Notes under the pieces: generated by a model | Told to the model about the DNA's origin: nothing | The model's input: only the letters and a program-made list of their open reading frames with translations | The model's database searches: none | In this document: positions 18,911 through 26,892 of the stretch, in pieces | How the letters are laid out: each line of letters opens with the position of its first letter | How positions within the stretch are numbered: the first letter of the stretch is position 1 | Translations under genes and position numbers: made by a program | NCBI RefSeq assembly: GCF_038561935.1 | Contig: NZ_CP102770.1 | Location: forward strand, 2,170,001 to 2,234,000 | Source of the DNA: Myxococcus stipitatus | GTDB taxonomy: Bacteria; Myxococcota; Myxococcia; Myxococcales; Myxococcaceae | DNA: 64,000 nt | Direction: 5' to 3'

Positions 18911-19090
18911 CAAGCACTCCTCGGTCCGTGCAATCGTTTGGACTCCATAGAGTAGCCCACCCGAGGCCGAGGGGGTGCGTTACCGTGCTCGCCCGCTCAC
19001 CGAGGCTGCGACGGAAGGTCACAGCTTCTTCACCGGGAGGGACGGGCTCGTGGGTGTATCGCGGCTTCAATACGGCGGAGGTGCTTCGTC

Positions 19091-19564
19091 CTATGGGAGG
19101 AACTCGCCGGGGGTTATCACCTCAATCACCGGGCCGTTGAGCCTCTTGAAGATGACGGAGTAGCTGGTCCCGTTCCAGGGAATCATCTGATAGCGCAGGC
19201 CGCTGAGCATTCCCGAGTCACGCAGCCGTTCCCAGTCGCCTTGGTTGACGCGAATCCAGGTGCTCGCCGCGCAGCAGTTGGAGGTGAACCTGCAGGTGAC
19301 GCCGTTGCAGTTGCGCGACACGAAGGCGCAGCTGTTCGTGTACATGGATTTCAGCAGGAACTCCGTGGATGACCCGCTGTCGGTCGTTGACCAGCACACG
19401 GGGGCCGCCGCCACCGCATGCGGCGTGGGGAGCGTCGCGGTGACCTCCAGCGGAGATGCCGTGAGGCTCGCGGGAGTGGGACTGGCTTGCGGTGGAGGGT
19501 TCTTGTCCGCGATACCCGCCGCCAAGGCAAACCCAGCCATGGCTCCAAGGACTGTCCGTATCAT
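19091..19564 (-). CDS. Small secreted cysteine-rich protein of unknown function
   Basis: 157 aa. An N-terminal signal peptide of about 17-20 residues (MIRTVLGAMAGFALAAG) is followed by a Pro/Thr/Ser/Ala-rich spacer and then a compact domain with six cysteines, in the pattern CWS...SCAF...NCNG-x-TCRF...NCC. Disulfide bonding outside the cytoplasm is likely. The domain ends with VIFKRLNGPVIEVITPGEFLP. I recognise no family. It stands alone, between the EEP-family gene and the LysR regulator. Confidence 0.7.
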   Translation of the reverse strand: MIRTVLGAMAGFALAAGIADKNPPPQASPTPASLTASPLEVTATLPTPHAVAAAPVCWSTTDSGSSTEFLLKSMYTNSCAFVSRNCNGVTCRFTSNCCAASTWIRVNQGDWERLRDSGMLSGLRYQMIPWNGTSYSVIFKRLNGPVIEVITPGEFLP

Positions 19565-19750
19565 GTGCGCTCCGCTCGGTGGAGGGATGGTGGAGGGAAG
19601 CGTGAGGCTGCGACGCGCAGGGCGTCAAAGGCCCTGGCGACAGGCGTTCGCTCTCCACCACTTGCCTGACACCCGCGGACGCTGGTCTGACGCCTTCGCG
19701 CCGCGCTCGACTGGACTGTCTTTGCCTTCGGGCAGGGCCGGGCCTTCGTG

Positions 19751-20728
19751 TCACGGCTTCCGGGGCTCGACGGCTGAGCTGGCGCGCCCCTTGGTGGGCC
19801 CCGGGGTGGCGCCGCCGCGCCCGCCGGTTCCCCAGGGAGGCGGCATGGCCCGCACGCTCGTCACGATGGCCTCCTTGAGCTGCCGCGCCGCCGCGGTGAG
19901 GTAGCCCTCGCCTCGATGTACCAGTGCCACCTGGCGCTTCAGGCCGCTCTTCACCAGCGGCACGACGTCGAACCCGCGGGACTGCGGAGCCCGCGTCATC
20001 AGTTCCGGCACCAGGGCCACGCCCAGCCCGCGCTCCACCATGCGCCGCATGGCCTCCGCGTTGTCGGTCTCCAGCACGACCTTGGGTGTCACGCCGCGCG
20101 CCTCACACGCCGCCTCCAGCGCCCGGGTCCCCGACATGCTCGGGATGACGATCCACGTCTCATCCAGCGCATCCGCCAGCGACAGCGGCCGTGTGCTCTT
20201 CGTGAACCGATGCCCGCGGGGCACGGCCAGCACCACCTCTTCCTCCCACAACTTCTGCACCACCAGGTCCGTGTGCCGCACCGGCAGGCTCAGGATGGCC
20301 AGGTCCAGCGTGCCGCGAGCCACACCATCCTCCATCGCCGCCGCCGAGCCCTCGCTGAGCCGGGGTCGCACCTCCGGATACGCACGCACGAACGCGGGGA
20401 TGATGTCCGGCATCAGGTACGCCCCCACGGTGTGCAGCGTGGCGAGCAACACCGGTCCACGCGGGGTGTTCGACAGCCGCCCCAGCTCGGACGTCCCCGC
20501 CGCCAGCGCATCCAGCGCGCGCTGGGCATGGGGCAGGAACCGCTCCCCCGCATCCGTCAGCACCGCGCCCCCTGGAGTGCGGACGAGCAGGCGTGTGCCC
20601 AGCTCCGACTCCAGGGACTGGAGCTGGCGGGACAAGCCCGATTGAGACAAGCCGAGTCCACGGGCCGCCTGCGACAGGCGCCCTTCCTGGACCACGCGGA
20701 GGAAGGCCTGGAGCTGTTCTTGGGTCAT
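19751..20728 (-). CDS. LysR-family transcriptional regulator
   Basis: 325 aa. The N-terminal winged helix-turn-helix (TQEQLQAFLRVVQEGRLSQAARGLGLSQSGLSRQLQSLE region) is textbook LysR, followed by a two-lobed effector-binding domain and a Gly/Pro/Arg-rich tail of about 35 residues. It diverges from an MFS exporter gene 70 bp away, and the gap contains two dyads that fit a LysR operator. It probably controls the exporter in response to its substrate and represses itself, the usual arrangement for this family (inference). Confidence 0.95.
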   Translation of the reverse strand: MTQEQLQAFLRVVQEGRLSQAARGLGLSQSGLSRQLQSLESELGTRLLVRTPGGAVLTDAGERFLPHAQRALDALAAGTSELGRLSNTPRGPVLLATLHTVGAYLMPDIIPAFVRAYPEVRPRLSEGSAAAMEDGVARGTLDLAILSLPVRHTDLVVQKLWEEEVVLAVPRGHRFTKSTRPLSLADALDETWIVIPSMSGTRALEAACEARGVTPKVVLETDNAEAMRRMVERGLGVALVPELMTRAPQSRGFDVVPLVKSGLKRQVALVHRGEGYLTAAARQLKEAIVTSVRAMPPPWGTGGRGGATPGPTKGRASSAVEPRKP

Positions 20729-20733
20729 GCGCG

Positions 20734-20756
20734 TTCCGCATGAAGCATATGCGGAA
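20734..20756. promoter_or_regulatory. Likely LysR-type operator
   Basis: TTCCGCAT (20734-20741) and ATGCGGAA (20749-20756) are perfect inverted repeats around a 7-bp spacer, in the gap between the divergent LysR and MFS genes. LysR proteins bind dyads containing T-N11-A. The site lies 5 bp upstream of the LysR start codon, suiting autorepression. Confidence 0.65.
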
Positions 20757-20758
20757 GT

Positions 20759-20771
20759 TGCGATTTTCGCA
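20759..20771. promoter_or_regulatory. Second dyad in the LysR-MFS intergenic region
   Basis: TGCGA-TTT-TCGCA is an exact 5-bp dyad just after the larger operator and 27 bp before the MFS start. It shares the TGCG/CGCA core and may be the activation half of a two-part LysR site. Confidence 0.4.
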
Positions 20772-20798
20772 TGGGTCGGACCCGGTTACATGGGGGCG

Positions 20799-22163
20799 AT
20801 GGAAGGAAGCGGTCTATCGGTGGCGCCGGTGTCCTCCGCCCAGCCCGGAGCGGCGAGGCGGATGGCGACGGGCGCGGTGCTGCTGGCCCTGGTGGTCAGC
20901 GCCTTCGAGGGCACGGTCGTCACCAGCGCCATGCCCACCATCACCCGCGAGCTGGGAGGACAGCACCTCTACTCGTGGGTCTTCTCCGCCTTCCTCTTCG
21001 CGTCCACCGTGGGCGTGCTCATCTCCGGGAAGCTGGCGGACCGCATCGGCCGCAAGCCCGTCTTCTTCACCGGCATGGGCCTGTTCCTCGTCGGCTCCGC
21101 GCTGTGCGGGCTGTCGCAGTCGGTGGAGGCCCTCATCGCCTTCCGCGTCGTGCAGGGCCTGGGCGCGGGAGCCCTCCAGCCCACCACGCTGACCATCAGC
21201 GCGGACCTCTACACCTTGCGCGAGCGCGCCACCGTCCAGGGCCTCTTCACGGGCGCCTGGGGCGCGGGCAACGCCGTGGGCCCGCTCATCGGCGGCTGGC
21301 TCGTCATGAATGCCTCGTGGCGCTGGGTGTTCCTCGTCAACGTGCCCGTCGGGGTGTTCGCCGCGCTGCTGCTGTACTTCTCCTACCGGGACCCGCCGCG
21401 CCGCGCGGATGTGAAGCTGGACCGGTGGGGCCCGTTGCTCGCGGGCACCTCGGCGGCGCTGCTCCTGTTCTCGCTGGAGCCCGGTGACACCTGGCCGCGG
21501 GTGCTGTGTGTGCTCGGCGCCGTGGCGGTGGCCGTGGGGCTGGTGCTCCAGCAGCGCCAGTCGCGCGCGCCGCTCCTGCCCATCGAGCTGGTGAAGGACC
21601 GCACGGTGCTCAGCGGCGTGGCCGGAGGCATCGCGGGCGGCGCGCTGCTCTACAGCATGGCCGCGTGGGTGCCCCTGTGGATGACGGAGCACGAGGGGAA
21701 GACGCCCATCGTCGCGGGGCTGACGCTCCTGCCCATGCTGCTGGGGTGGTCGGTGGGCTCCACCTTCGGCGTGAAGCTGCTGGTGCGCGGCGGAATGCGG
21801 CTGAGCGCGGGCGTGGGCTTCGCGGTGGCCGCGACGGGCGCGGGCCTGCTGGCGCTCACCGCCGCGTATGACGGGGGCACGGGGGCCGCGCTCGCCTCGC
21901 TCGCGGTGCTGGGCATGGGGCTGGGACCCGCGGCGAGCACCTCGCTCATCGCGCCTCAATCGCGCGTGGCCTGGCATCACCGAGGCATCATCACCAGCAG
22001 CCTCTACTCGACGCGGCTGTTGGGAGGCTCGCTGACGGTGGCGGCGCTGGCGCTCGCCCGCGGCCACTTCGCCACGCAGTTCGCCATCGCCGCGGCCCTC
22101 GCGGGGACGGTGGCGCTCCTCCTCGCCGTGGTCGCGCCTGGAAGGGCCCTCGACGAGGTCTGA
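20799..22163 (+). CDS. MFS drug-type exporter (EmrB/QacA, DHA2-like)
   Basis: 454 aa with 12-14 predicted membrane helices. MFS motif A is seen as GKLADRIGRKPVF, and the antiporter-type region LIAFRVVQGLGAGALQP and GNAVGPLIGGWLV match proton-driven drug exporters. It exports a toxic compound or metabolite across the inner membrane; the substrate is unknown. Starts at 20790 and 20799 are both possible. It is divergent to the LysR gene and probably induced through it. Confidence 0.9.
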   Translation: MEGSGLSVAPVSSAQPGAARRMATGAVLLALVVSAFEGTVVTSAMPTITRELGGQHLYSWVFSAFLFASTVGVLISGKLADRIGRKPVFFTGMGLFLVGSALCGLSQSVEALIAFRVVQGLGAGALQPTTLTISADLYTLRERATVQGLFTGAWGAGNAVGPLIGGWLVMNASWRWVFLVNVPVGVFAALLLYFSYRDPPRRADVKLDRWGPLLAGTSAALLLFSLEPGDTWPRVLCVLGAVAVAVGLVLQQRQSRAPLLPIELVKDRTVLSGVAGGIAGGALLYSMAAWVPLWMTEHEGKTPIVAGLTLLPMLLGWSVGSTFGVKLLVRGGMRLSAGVGFAVAATGAGLLALTAAYDGGTGAALASLAVLGMGLGPAASTSLIAPQSRVAWHHRGIITSSLYSTRLLGGSLTVAALALARGHFATQFAIAAALAGTVALLLAVVAPGRALDEV

Positions 22164-22341
22164 GCGTCCCTGCTCAGCGCGGGTGTGAAGCGTGTGCAGC
22201 CCACGTTGCACCTTGTGCCGTGCGCTGCACACGAAGCACACCGCCTCGCGTACAACCCCGCGAGGTGGCGTCGGCTCGGAGACTGGCAGCCTCCCTGCAT
22301 TCGAGCCCTCCATTCGCGACACCGTCGCGGGGAGGACATCG

Positions 22342-23049
22342 ATGGCCGAGGCGATGGAGAAGTGGGACGTGAAGGTGCTGGGAGGGCTGGGCGCGGGGCT
22401 GCTGGCCCTGGCCGGCATCTTCCTCTGGAGGGACCTGCGACTGGACAAGGAGGTGCTCCTCATCCTCGCGGCGACCGGCACGCTGGTGCTGGCGTTCTTC
22501 GAGCTCCCTGGCGCCTGGCGCCTCGCCGCTCCCGTCGCGGTGCTGTCGCTCTCGGGACTCGGTGGCCTCTGGTACGCGGCGATGCGTCACCCGCTGCTGC
22601 TGGTGGGGCTGGCGCTGATGTTCGCCGCATCTGTCGTCGCGCTCGTGCGGGCTCCGCGCCATGACGTGCTGCCTCCGGACCTCGTGCGGCATCGGCTGGT
22701 CTGGTACGGCCTCACCTGCGCGACCATCGCGGCGTCGTGGGCGTTCTACTTCCACTTCCTCACGCTGGGCGTCGCGGAGGACCACGTGGCCCGCAGGCTG
22801 GTGCTCACGCTGGGCTGGCTGGTGGTGGGCGTGGTCATGGTGCTGTGGGGCCGCCAGCGTGGGGCGCTCTTCGTGCGCGACGCGGGCTTCTGCTTCGTGG
22901 CCATCGCGGTGGGCAAGGCGCTGGGCTACGACACCGTCAACCTCGACGGCACGCTGCGCGTGGCGGGACTCGCGGCCTCGGGGCTCCTGATGCTGGGCGG
23001 GGCGCTGCTCACGTCGCGTTCCACTTCCGCGACGGTACGGGGCACCTGA
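22342..23049 (+). CDS. Multi-pass membrane protein of unknown function
   Basis: 235 aa, starting at an ATG with GGGGAGG 6 nt upstream. Hydrophobic segments suggest seven or so membrane helices in regularly spaced pairs, joined by short charged loops. No transporter or enzyme motif is recognised. A run of conserved-looking polar residues (RHRLVWYGL; FRDAGFCF-like LFVRDAGFCFVAIAVGKALGYD) lies in the second half. It is followed after 1 bp by a gene for a probable exported protein, so the two are likely translated together and may act together. Confidence 0.75.
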   Translation: MAEAMEKWDVKVLGGLGAGLLALAGIFLWRDLRLDKEVLLILAATGTLVLAFFELPGAWRLAAPVAVLSLSGLGGLWYAAMRHPLLLVGLALMFAASVVALVRAPRHDVLPPDLVRHRLVWYGLTCATIAASWAFYFHFLTLGVAEDHVARRLVLTLGWLVVGVVMVLWGRQRGALFVRDAGFCFVAIAVGKALGYDTVNLDGTLRVAGLAASGLLMLGGALLTSRSTSATVRGT

Positions 23050-23050
23050 G

Positions 23051-23719
23051 ATGAGCGCCCTCTTCGCCTGGATGACGGCGGCGGTGCTGAGCCAGTCCGG
23101 TCCCTGTTGGACGTCTGAGGACACCTCGCCCGGGTGGAAGCGCGTGGAGCTGCCCGACAAGGGCAGTGCGCTGGTGGCGCCCGGCGACGTGGACCAGTTC
23201 CGCTCGGGAGAGCCCGTGCTCCTGCGCGAGTCGAACCCGCGCACCTACGTCAGCGGCACGGCGACGAAGCTCGGCCGCATGGTGTTCACCTTCCAGTTCC
23301 CGCCCAACACCCGCCGGCTGGAGCTGGCCTTCATCGAATCCCTGCGCGGAGCCCAGGTGGATGTCACGGCCTACGTGGGCCTGCGCGCGCTCCGGTTGAT
23401 GGACGAGAAGCGCATCTCCGGGCGGGAGCTCTCCCTCGAGTGGGGCACCGAGGACGTCACCAGCGTGGTGGTGGAGGTGCATCACCACCTGCGCTCGCGT
23501 CCGGTGGTCTCCTCGTGGTGGACGACACGCGCCGCGTGGCCGGAGCAGGACAGCGCCCTCGACGCGAGCTTCAAGTCGCCGCGCTCGCTCTACTTCTTCC
23601 ATCCGGGGGGAGGCCGCGTGCTCCACCTGTGTCACCGGCCCGGGGTGTCCCTCCGGATGTCGCGCTGGCCCAAGGAGGAGGACCGCCCCGCCACCGCGGG
23701 ACTCAAGCCGGCTCCTTGA
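23051..23719 (+). CDS. Uncharacterised, probably exported protein
   Basis: 222 aa. The first 15 residues (MSALFAWMTAAVLSQ) form a short, weak signal peptide. The rest looks like a beta-rich domain with FVFTFQFPPNTRRLELAF-type strands, two cysteines (about 19 and 194) that could pair, and a long polar C-terminus. No family recognised. It is coupled to the membrane protein upstream (1-bp gap), and its stop codon lies inside the convergent kinase gene, overlapping 17 bp. Confidence 0.65.
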   Translation: MSALFAWMTAAVLSQSGPCWTSEDTSPGWKRVELPDKGSALVAPGDVDQFRSGEPVLLRESNPRTYVSGTATKLGRMVFTFQFPPNTRRLELAFIESLRGAQVDVTAYVGLRALRLMDEKRISGRELSLEWGTEDVTSVVVEVHHHLRSRPVVSSWWTTRAAWPEQDSALDASFKSPRSLYFFHPGGGRVLHLCHRPGVSLRMSRWPKEEDRPATAGLKPAP

Positions 23720-24791
23720 GCGCCCACGGCCACAGCTTCGAGAGCGCCGAGCGCAGCTCACCCGCGCCGGCGTAGCGGTCCTCGGGGCGCTTCTCCAGGA
23801 GCTTCAGGACGACCTGCTCGAAGGGCACCGGGAGGCTGGGGCGCAGCGTCGTCGGCGGCACCGGGGCCTGCTGGACGTGCAGGAACATCAGCGGCACGGG
23901 GTCGGTGTGGCGGAAGGGGAGCTGGCCGGTGCACAGCTCATAGGCCACCACGCCCAGCGCATACAGGTCCGTGGCGGGGGACAGCGGAGGGTTGCCCATC
24001 ACCTGCTCGGGCGCCATGTACTCGGGCGTCCCGAGCACCGCCCCCTGCGCGGTGGTGCCCATGACGTGGAGGCTCTTGGCGAGCCCGAAGTCCATCAGCT
24101 TCAACACGCCCGTGCGCGTGATGAAGAGGTTCGCGGGCTTCACGTCCCGATGCAGCACGCCGCGCCCATGCGCGTGCTCCAGCGCGACGGCCGCGTGGGT
24201 GAGCCAGCGCAGCGTCTGGGCGAGCGTGGGTCGCTGCTCCAGCATCCGCTGTCGCAGGTCCATGCCGTCCAGCAGCTCCACCGTGAGGAAGTGCCGGTCT
24301 CCATCCAGCCCCACGTCGAAGACACGCAGGATGTTCACATGCTCCAGGGCGCGCGCGTGCTCCACCTCCTGGCGGAAGCGCGCCACCGTCGACGCATCCG
24401 CGTGTGGTGTCGCAAGCACCTTGAGGGCCACGCGCTGGCCCAGGTGCAGGTCCAGCGCCTCGTACACCGTGGAGCTTCCCCCGGCGCCGAGCCAGCGCTC
24501 CACGCGATATCGCTGGGCCACCACCTGCCCCGGCACCAGCCCGCGCGCCGAGGCCGCCGGTGGAGGCGCGGGCGTGGGAATGCCTTGCAGCAGCGTCCCA
24601 TGCGGAGACACGGGCGTGACGGGGCGCAGCGTCTCCGCGAGCGACACGGGGGGCGGCGGTGTCGCGGGCGTGGGGCCCCAGGGGAGCTCGGTGGAGGGCA
24701 CGGGAGGAGGTGTCCTCGCCACGGCCCGCACCTGCTCCTCCTGACCTCCTCCGAGGTACACCACCCCGGAGTCGTCTTCCGTCGAACCCAC
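23703..24791 (-). CDS. Soluble Hanks-type serine/threonine protein kinase
   Basis: 362 aa from a GTG with GGGAGG upstream. Residues 1 to about 90 are Pro/Thr-rich and disordered. The kinase domain (about 95-357) is complete: glycine loop LGAGGSSTVYE, K124 in VALK, catalytic HRDVKPAN (D216), DFG (D234) and an APE motif. There is no membrane helix or sensor domain, so it acts in the cytoplasm and the signal must come from a partner. The gene for an ODP-type diiron protein ends 42 bp upstream on the same strand, which suggests the two form an operon. Such kinases are abundant in myxobacteria. Confidence 0.94.
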   Translation of the reverse strand: MGSTEDDSGVVYLGGGQEEQVRAVARTPPPVPSTELPWGPTPATPPPPVSLAETLRPVTPVSPHGTLLQGIPTPAPPPAASARGLVPGQVVAQRYRVERWLGAGGSSTVYEALDLHLGQRVALKVLATPHADASTVARFRQEVEHARALEHVNILRVFDVGLDGDRHFLTVELLDGMDLRQRMLEQRPTLAQTLRWLTHAAVALEHAHGRGVLHRDVKPANLFITRTGVLKLMDFGLAKSLHVMGTTAQGAVLGTPEYMAPEQVMGNPPLSPATDLYALGVVAYELCTGQLPFRHTDPVPLMFLHVQQAPVPPTTLRPSLPVPFEQVVLKLLEKRPEDRYAGAGELRSALSKLWPWALKEPA

Positions 24792-24833
24792 CGCTCCCTC
24801 CCTCGGCGTCGTCTGGTCCCGGGGCCCGTCGGC

Positions 24834-25985
24834 TCAGGGGTCCAGCAGCGAGATGTGCGACGGCGCTCCCGCGCCTTCGATGTCCAGGTGCGGCGTGGGC
24901 AGGTTGTATTCCGCGGCGGCGCTGGTGGCCTCCACCATGATGGGGCCCGCGATTTCGGGCGGCTCGCCCTTGCACAGCACATCCACCACGTGCTCCACGG
25001 TCCACTTGCCCAGCCGGTTCACCACCAGGCGGTGGCCCTCGAACGTGGACGTGTCCGCCAGGTCCTCGCTGGCGCCCAGCTTCACGTCCACCGAGTCCCC
25101 CAGGTAGCCCCGCGCCAGCGCGAGCACGCGGTCCACCACCGAGTTCCACGCCTGGAGGTGGGTGCGGTCCTGCGCCTCGTCCATGATGTCCAGCCCCACC
25201 TGGAGCCGCTCCATCCGCTCCAGGAACTGGTGAACCAGGGGGCCTCGGATGACGCGCCCGTGCTGCGGGGCGATGATTTCGACCGCGGGCGTGAGCTTGC
25301 GGATGGTGGCCACCGCGCGCACGAGGGCCGCGTTGACCGGCATGTAGATTTGATGGAACGCGCGGATGCCCGCCCAGTCGGACTCCTCCGCCCACAGGCC
25401 GCGCGCATTCGCGTCGGTGAGGCCGCCGAACAGGTCGCCCGTGAAGAGCACCCGCGTCTGCGGGTCATAGAGCATCACCGCGCCGCGGAAGTGGCAGAAC
25501 GGCGAGGGCACCGGCAGGAGCTTGTGCCCGGTGGGCACGCTCAACCCTTGCGCGAACTTCTCCGTGGGGATGAACCGGTTGCGCGGCAGGTTCTGGTGGA
25601 CGATGAGCCGCCACGTGTCCTCCGAGCACAGCAGGCCCGCGCGGGGCGCGTAGCGCGCGGAGATGATGCTCGCCGACGAGCCCACGTCCGGGTCCTGGTG
25701 GTTGATGAACAGGGCGGACAGCCGCTCCATGCCACCAATCAGCGACGTCACCTTGGTGTGGATGGTGGAGAAGTCGCTGCTGGAGCCCGGGTCGATGAGG
25801 AGGTTGAACTCCGAGGTCCGCTGCGTCTTCGCGTCCGTGCCGCGAAAGCGGCGCAGGTAGGGATTGGCGTAGAAGATGTTGCCGGGCTCCCGCTTGCCCA
25901 CCCAGAACGTCTCCGGGGCGATCTCCACGGGGACGATGCGGAGGTCATGGTTCGAGCCCGGGGCGGGGATGTCGTTGCTGCTCAT
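24834..25985 (-). CDS. MBL-fold diiron protein of the ODP/FprA type
   Basis: 383 aa. The metallo-beta-lactamase core shows the altered metal ligands of oxygen-binding diiron proteins: INHQDPD (H96, D98, D100) instead of HxHxDH, then H165 in SPFCHFRGAVMLYD, D184 in LFTGDLFGG and a later APQHGRVIRG. FprA flavodiiron proteins reduce oxygen or NO with FMN; this protein lacks a C-terminal flavodoxin domain, which is the ODP pattern, where oxygen is bound reversibly as a sensor. The last about 110 residues are a separate, unrecognised domain. The ATG at 25985 is used; an in-frame GTG at 26003 is possible. A protein kinase gene follows. Confidence 0.87.
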   Translation of the reverse strand: MSSNDIPAPGSNHDLRIVPVEIAPETFWVGKREPGNIFYANPYLRRFRGTDAKTQRTSEFNLLIDPGSSSDFSTIHTKVTSLIGGMERLSALFINHQDPDVGSSASIISARYAPRAGLLCSEDTWRLIVHQNLPRNRFIPTEKFAQGLSVPTGHKLLPVPSPFCHFRGAVMLYDPQTRVLFTGDLFGGLTDANARGLWAEESDWAGIRAFHQIYMPVNAALVRAVATIRKLTPAVEIIAPQHGRVIRGPLVHQFLERMERLQVGLDIMDEAQDRTHLQAWNSVVDRVLALARGYLGDSVDVKLGASEDLADTSTFEGHRLVVNRLGKWTVEHVVDVLCKGEPPEIAGPIMVEATSAAAEYNLPTPHLDIEGAGAPSHISLLDP

Positions 25986-26232
25986 GACGCGGAGTTCCTT
26001 CACGGTGAAGTGATGTCCTTGTCACAAAGCAAGGGCCGCGCCGGGCCGCGTGTTCCCTCGGAGGGCGGGGCTCCAGGCCCCAGGGCACCCGCAAGTCCTG
26101 CGCGAGGCGGGTGGGGTGTGCAGTTCTTGCGCGAAAGCGACACACGCGAGGTGAGGGCAGGCGGCCTCGGGGGATTCGCTGCGGAGCCGGCGGGCCCGTG
26201 GCACACTGCCGGGGCCGCTCCTACCCACCACC

Positions 26233-26703
26233 ATGCCCGACGCCGCCATCCTCACCGCCTGGGGTCTTCCGGGACTCTTTCTCGTCGCGATGCTCGCGGG
26301 CTCGGTGGTGCCCATTCCGTCGGAGGCGCTGCTGGCGGCGCTCATCTATGGAGGCGCGCCGCCGGTGCTGGCCACGAGCGTGGCGACGGTGGGCAACGTG
26401 GTGGGAGCGCTGTCTCTCTACCTGTTGGGGAAGTGGGTGTCGCGGGGCGGGGGAGGCGCGCTGGGCCGGTGGTACGCGCGCCGCCGCGCCAGCGAGGGGC
26501 CTCGGATGGAGCGCGTGGAGGCGCGCCTTCGCACCTGGGGCGCCCCCGCGCTCTTGATGTCGTGGCTGCCCATCATCGGGGACGCGTTCGTCATCGCCGG
26601 AGGCGTGGTGGGGGTGCGTCCGCTGCCCTTCGTCGTGTTCGTCACAGCGGGCAAGGGATTGCGTTATCTGTTCGTCGCTCTCTCCACCGCCGCGTCGCTG
26701 TAG
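26233..26703 (+). CDS. DedA/YqaA-like small membrane protein
   Basis: 156 aa with about four membrane helices. The N-terminal FLVAMLAGSVVPIPSEALL and the central GNVVGALSLYLLGKWVSRG carry the conserved membrane-dipping Pro and Gly features of the SNARE-associated/DedA superfamily, here in the shorter YqaA form. DedA proteins act in lipid-carrier recycling and membrane homeostasis; the role of YqaA is not established. It stands alone. Its start is 247 bp upstream-divergent from the ODP gene. Confidence 0.83.
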   Translation: MPDAAILTAWGLPGLFLVAMLAGSVVPIPSEALLAALIYGGAPPVLATSVATVGNVVGALSLYLLGKWVSRGGGGALGRWYARRRASEGPRMERVEARLRTWGAPALLMSWLPIIGDAFVIAGGVVGVRPLPFVVFVTAGKGLRYLFVALSTAASL

Positions 26704-26892
26704 GACGGCGCGTCATGTTTCAGTCTTGTTTCAACCTCCGTTCCTGTCAGGGAGCCGGGTAGATTGACGCGGTGGCTCCGGAGGCGGCTTTCCCCGGACC
26801 ACCCGTTCAGCAGTCGTTGCCGACCCTCAACCGCTCTTCTTCCAAGGGCAGGACCGGATTTCGTGCGAAACAACTGTACAGGAGTCACCCGG

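Noticed and set aside
26200..26232. TGGCACACTGCC before the DedA-like gene as a sigma-54 promoter
   Set aside because: The -12 TTGCA half is absent at the required spacing.
23877..26762. 961-aa plus-strand frame opposite the kinase and ODP genes
   Set aside because: Composition is Arg/His/Gln/Val-rich antisense; no domain is recognisable, while the minus-strand genes are complete.
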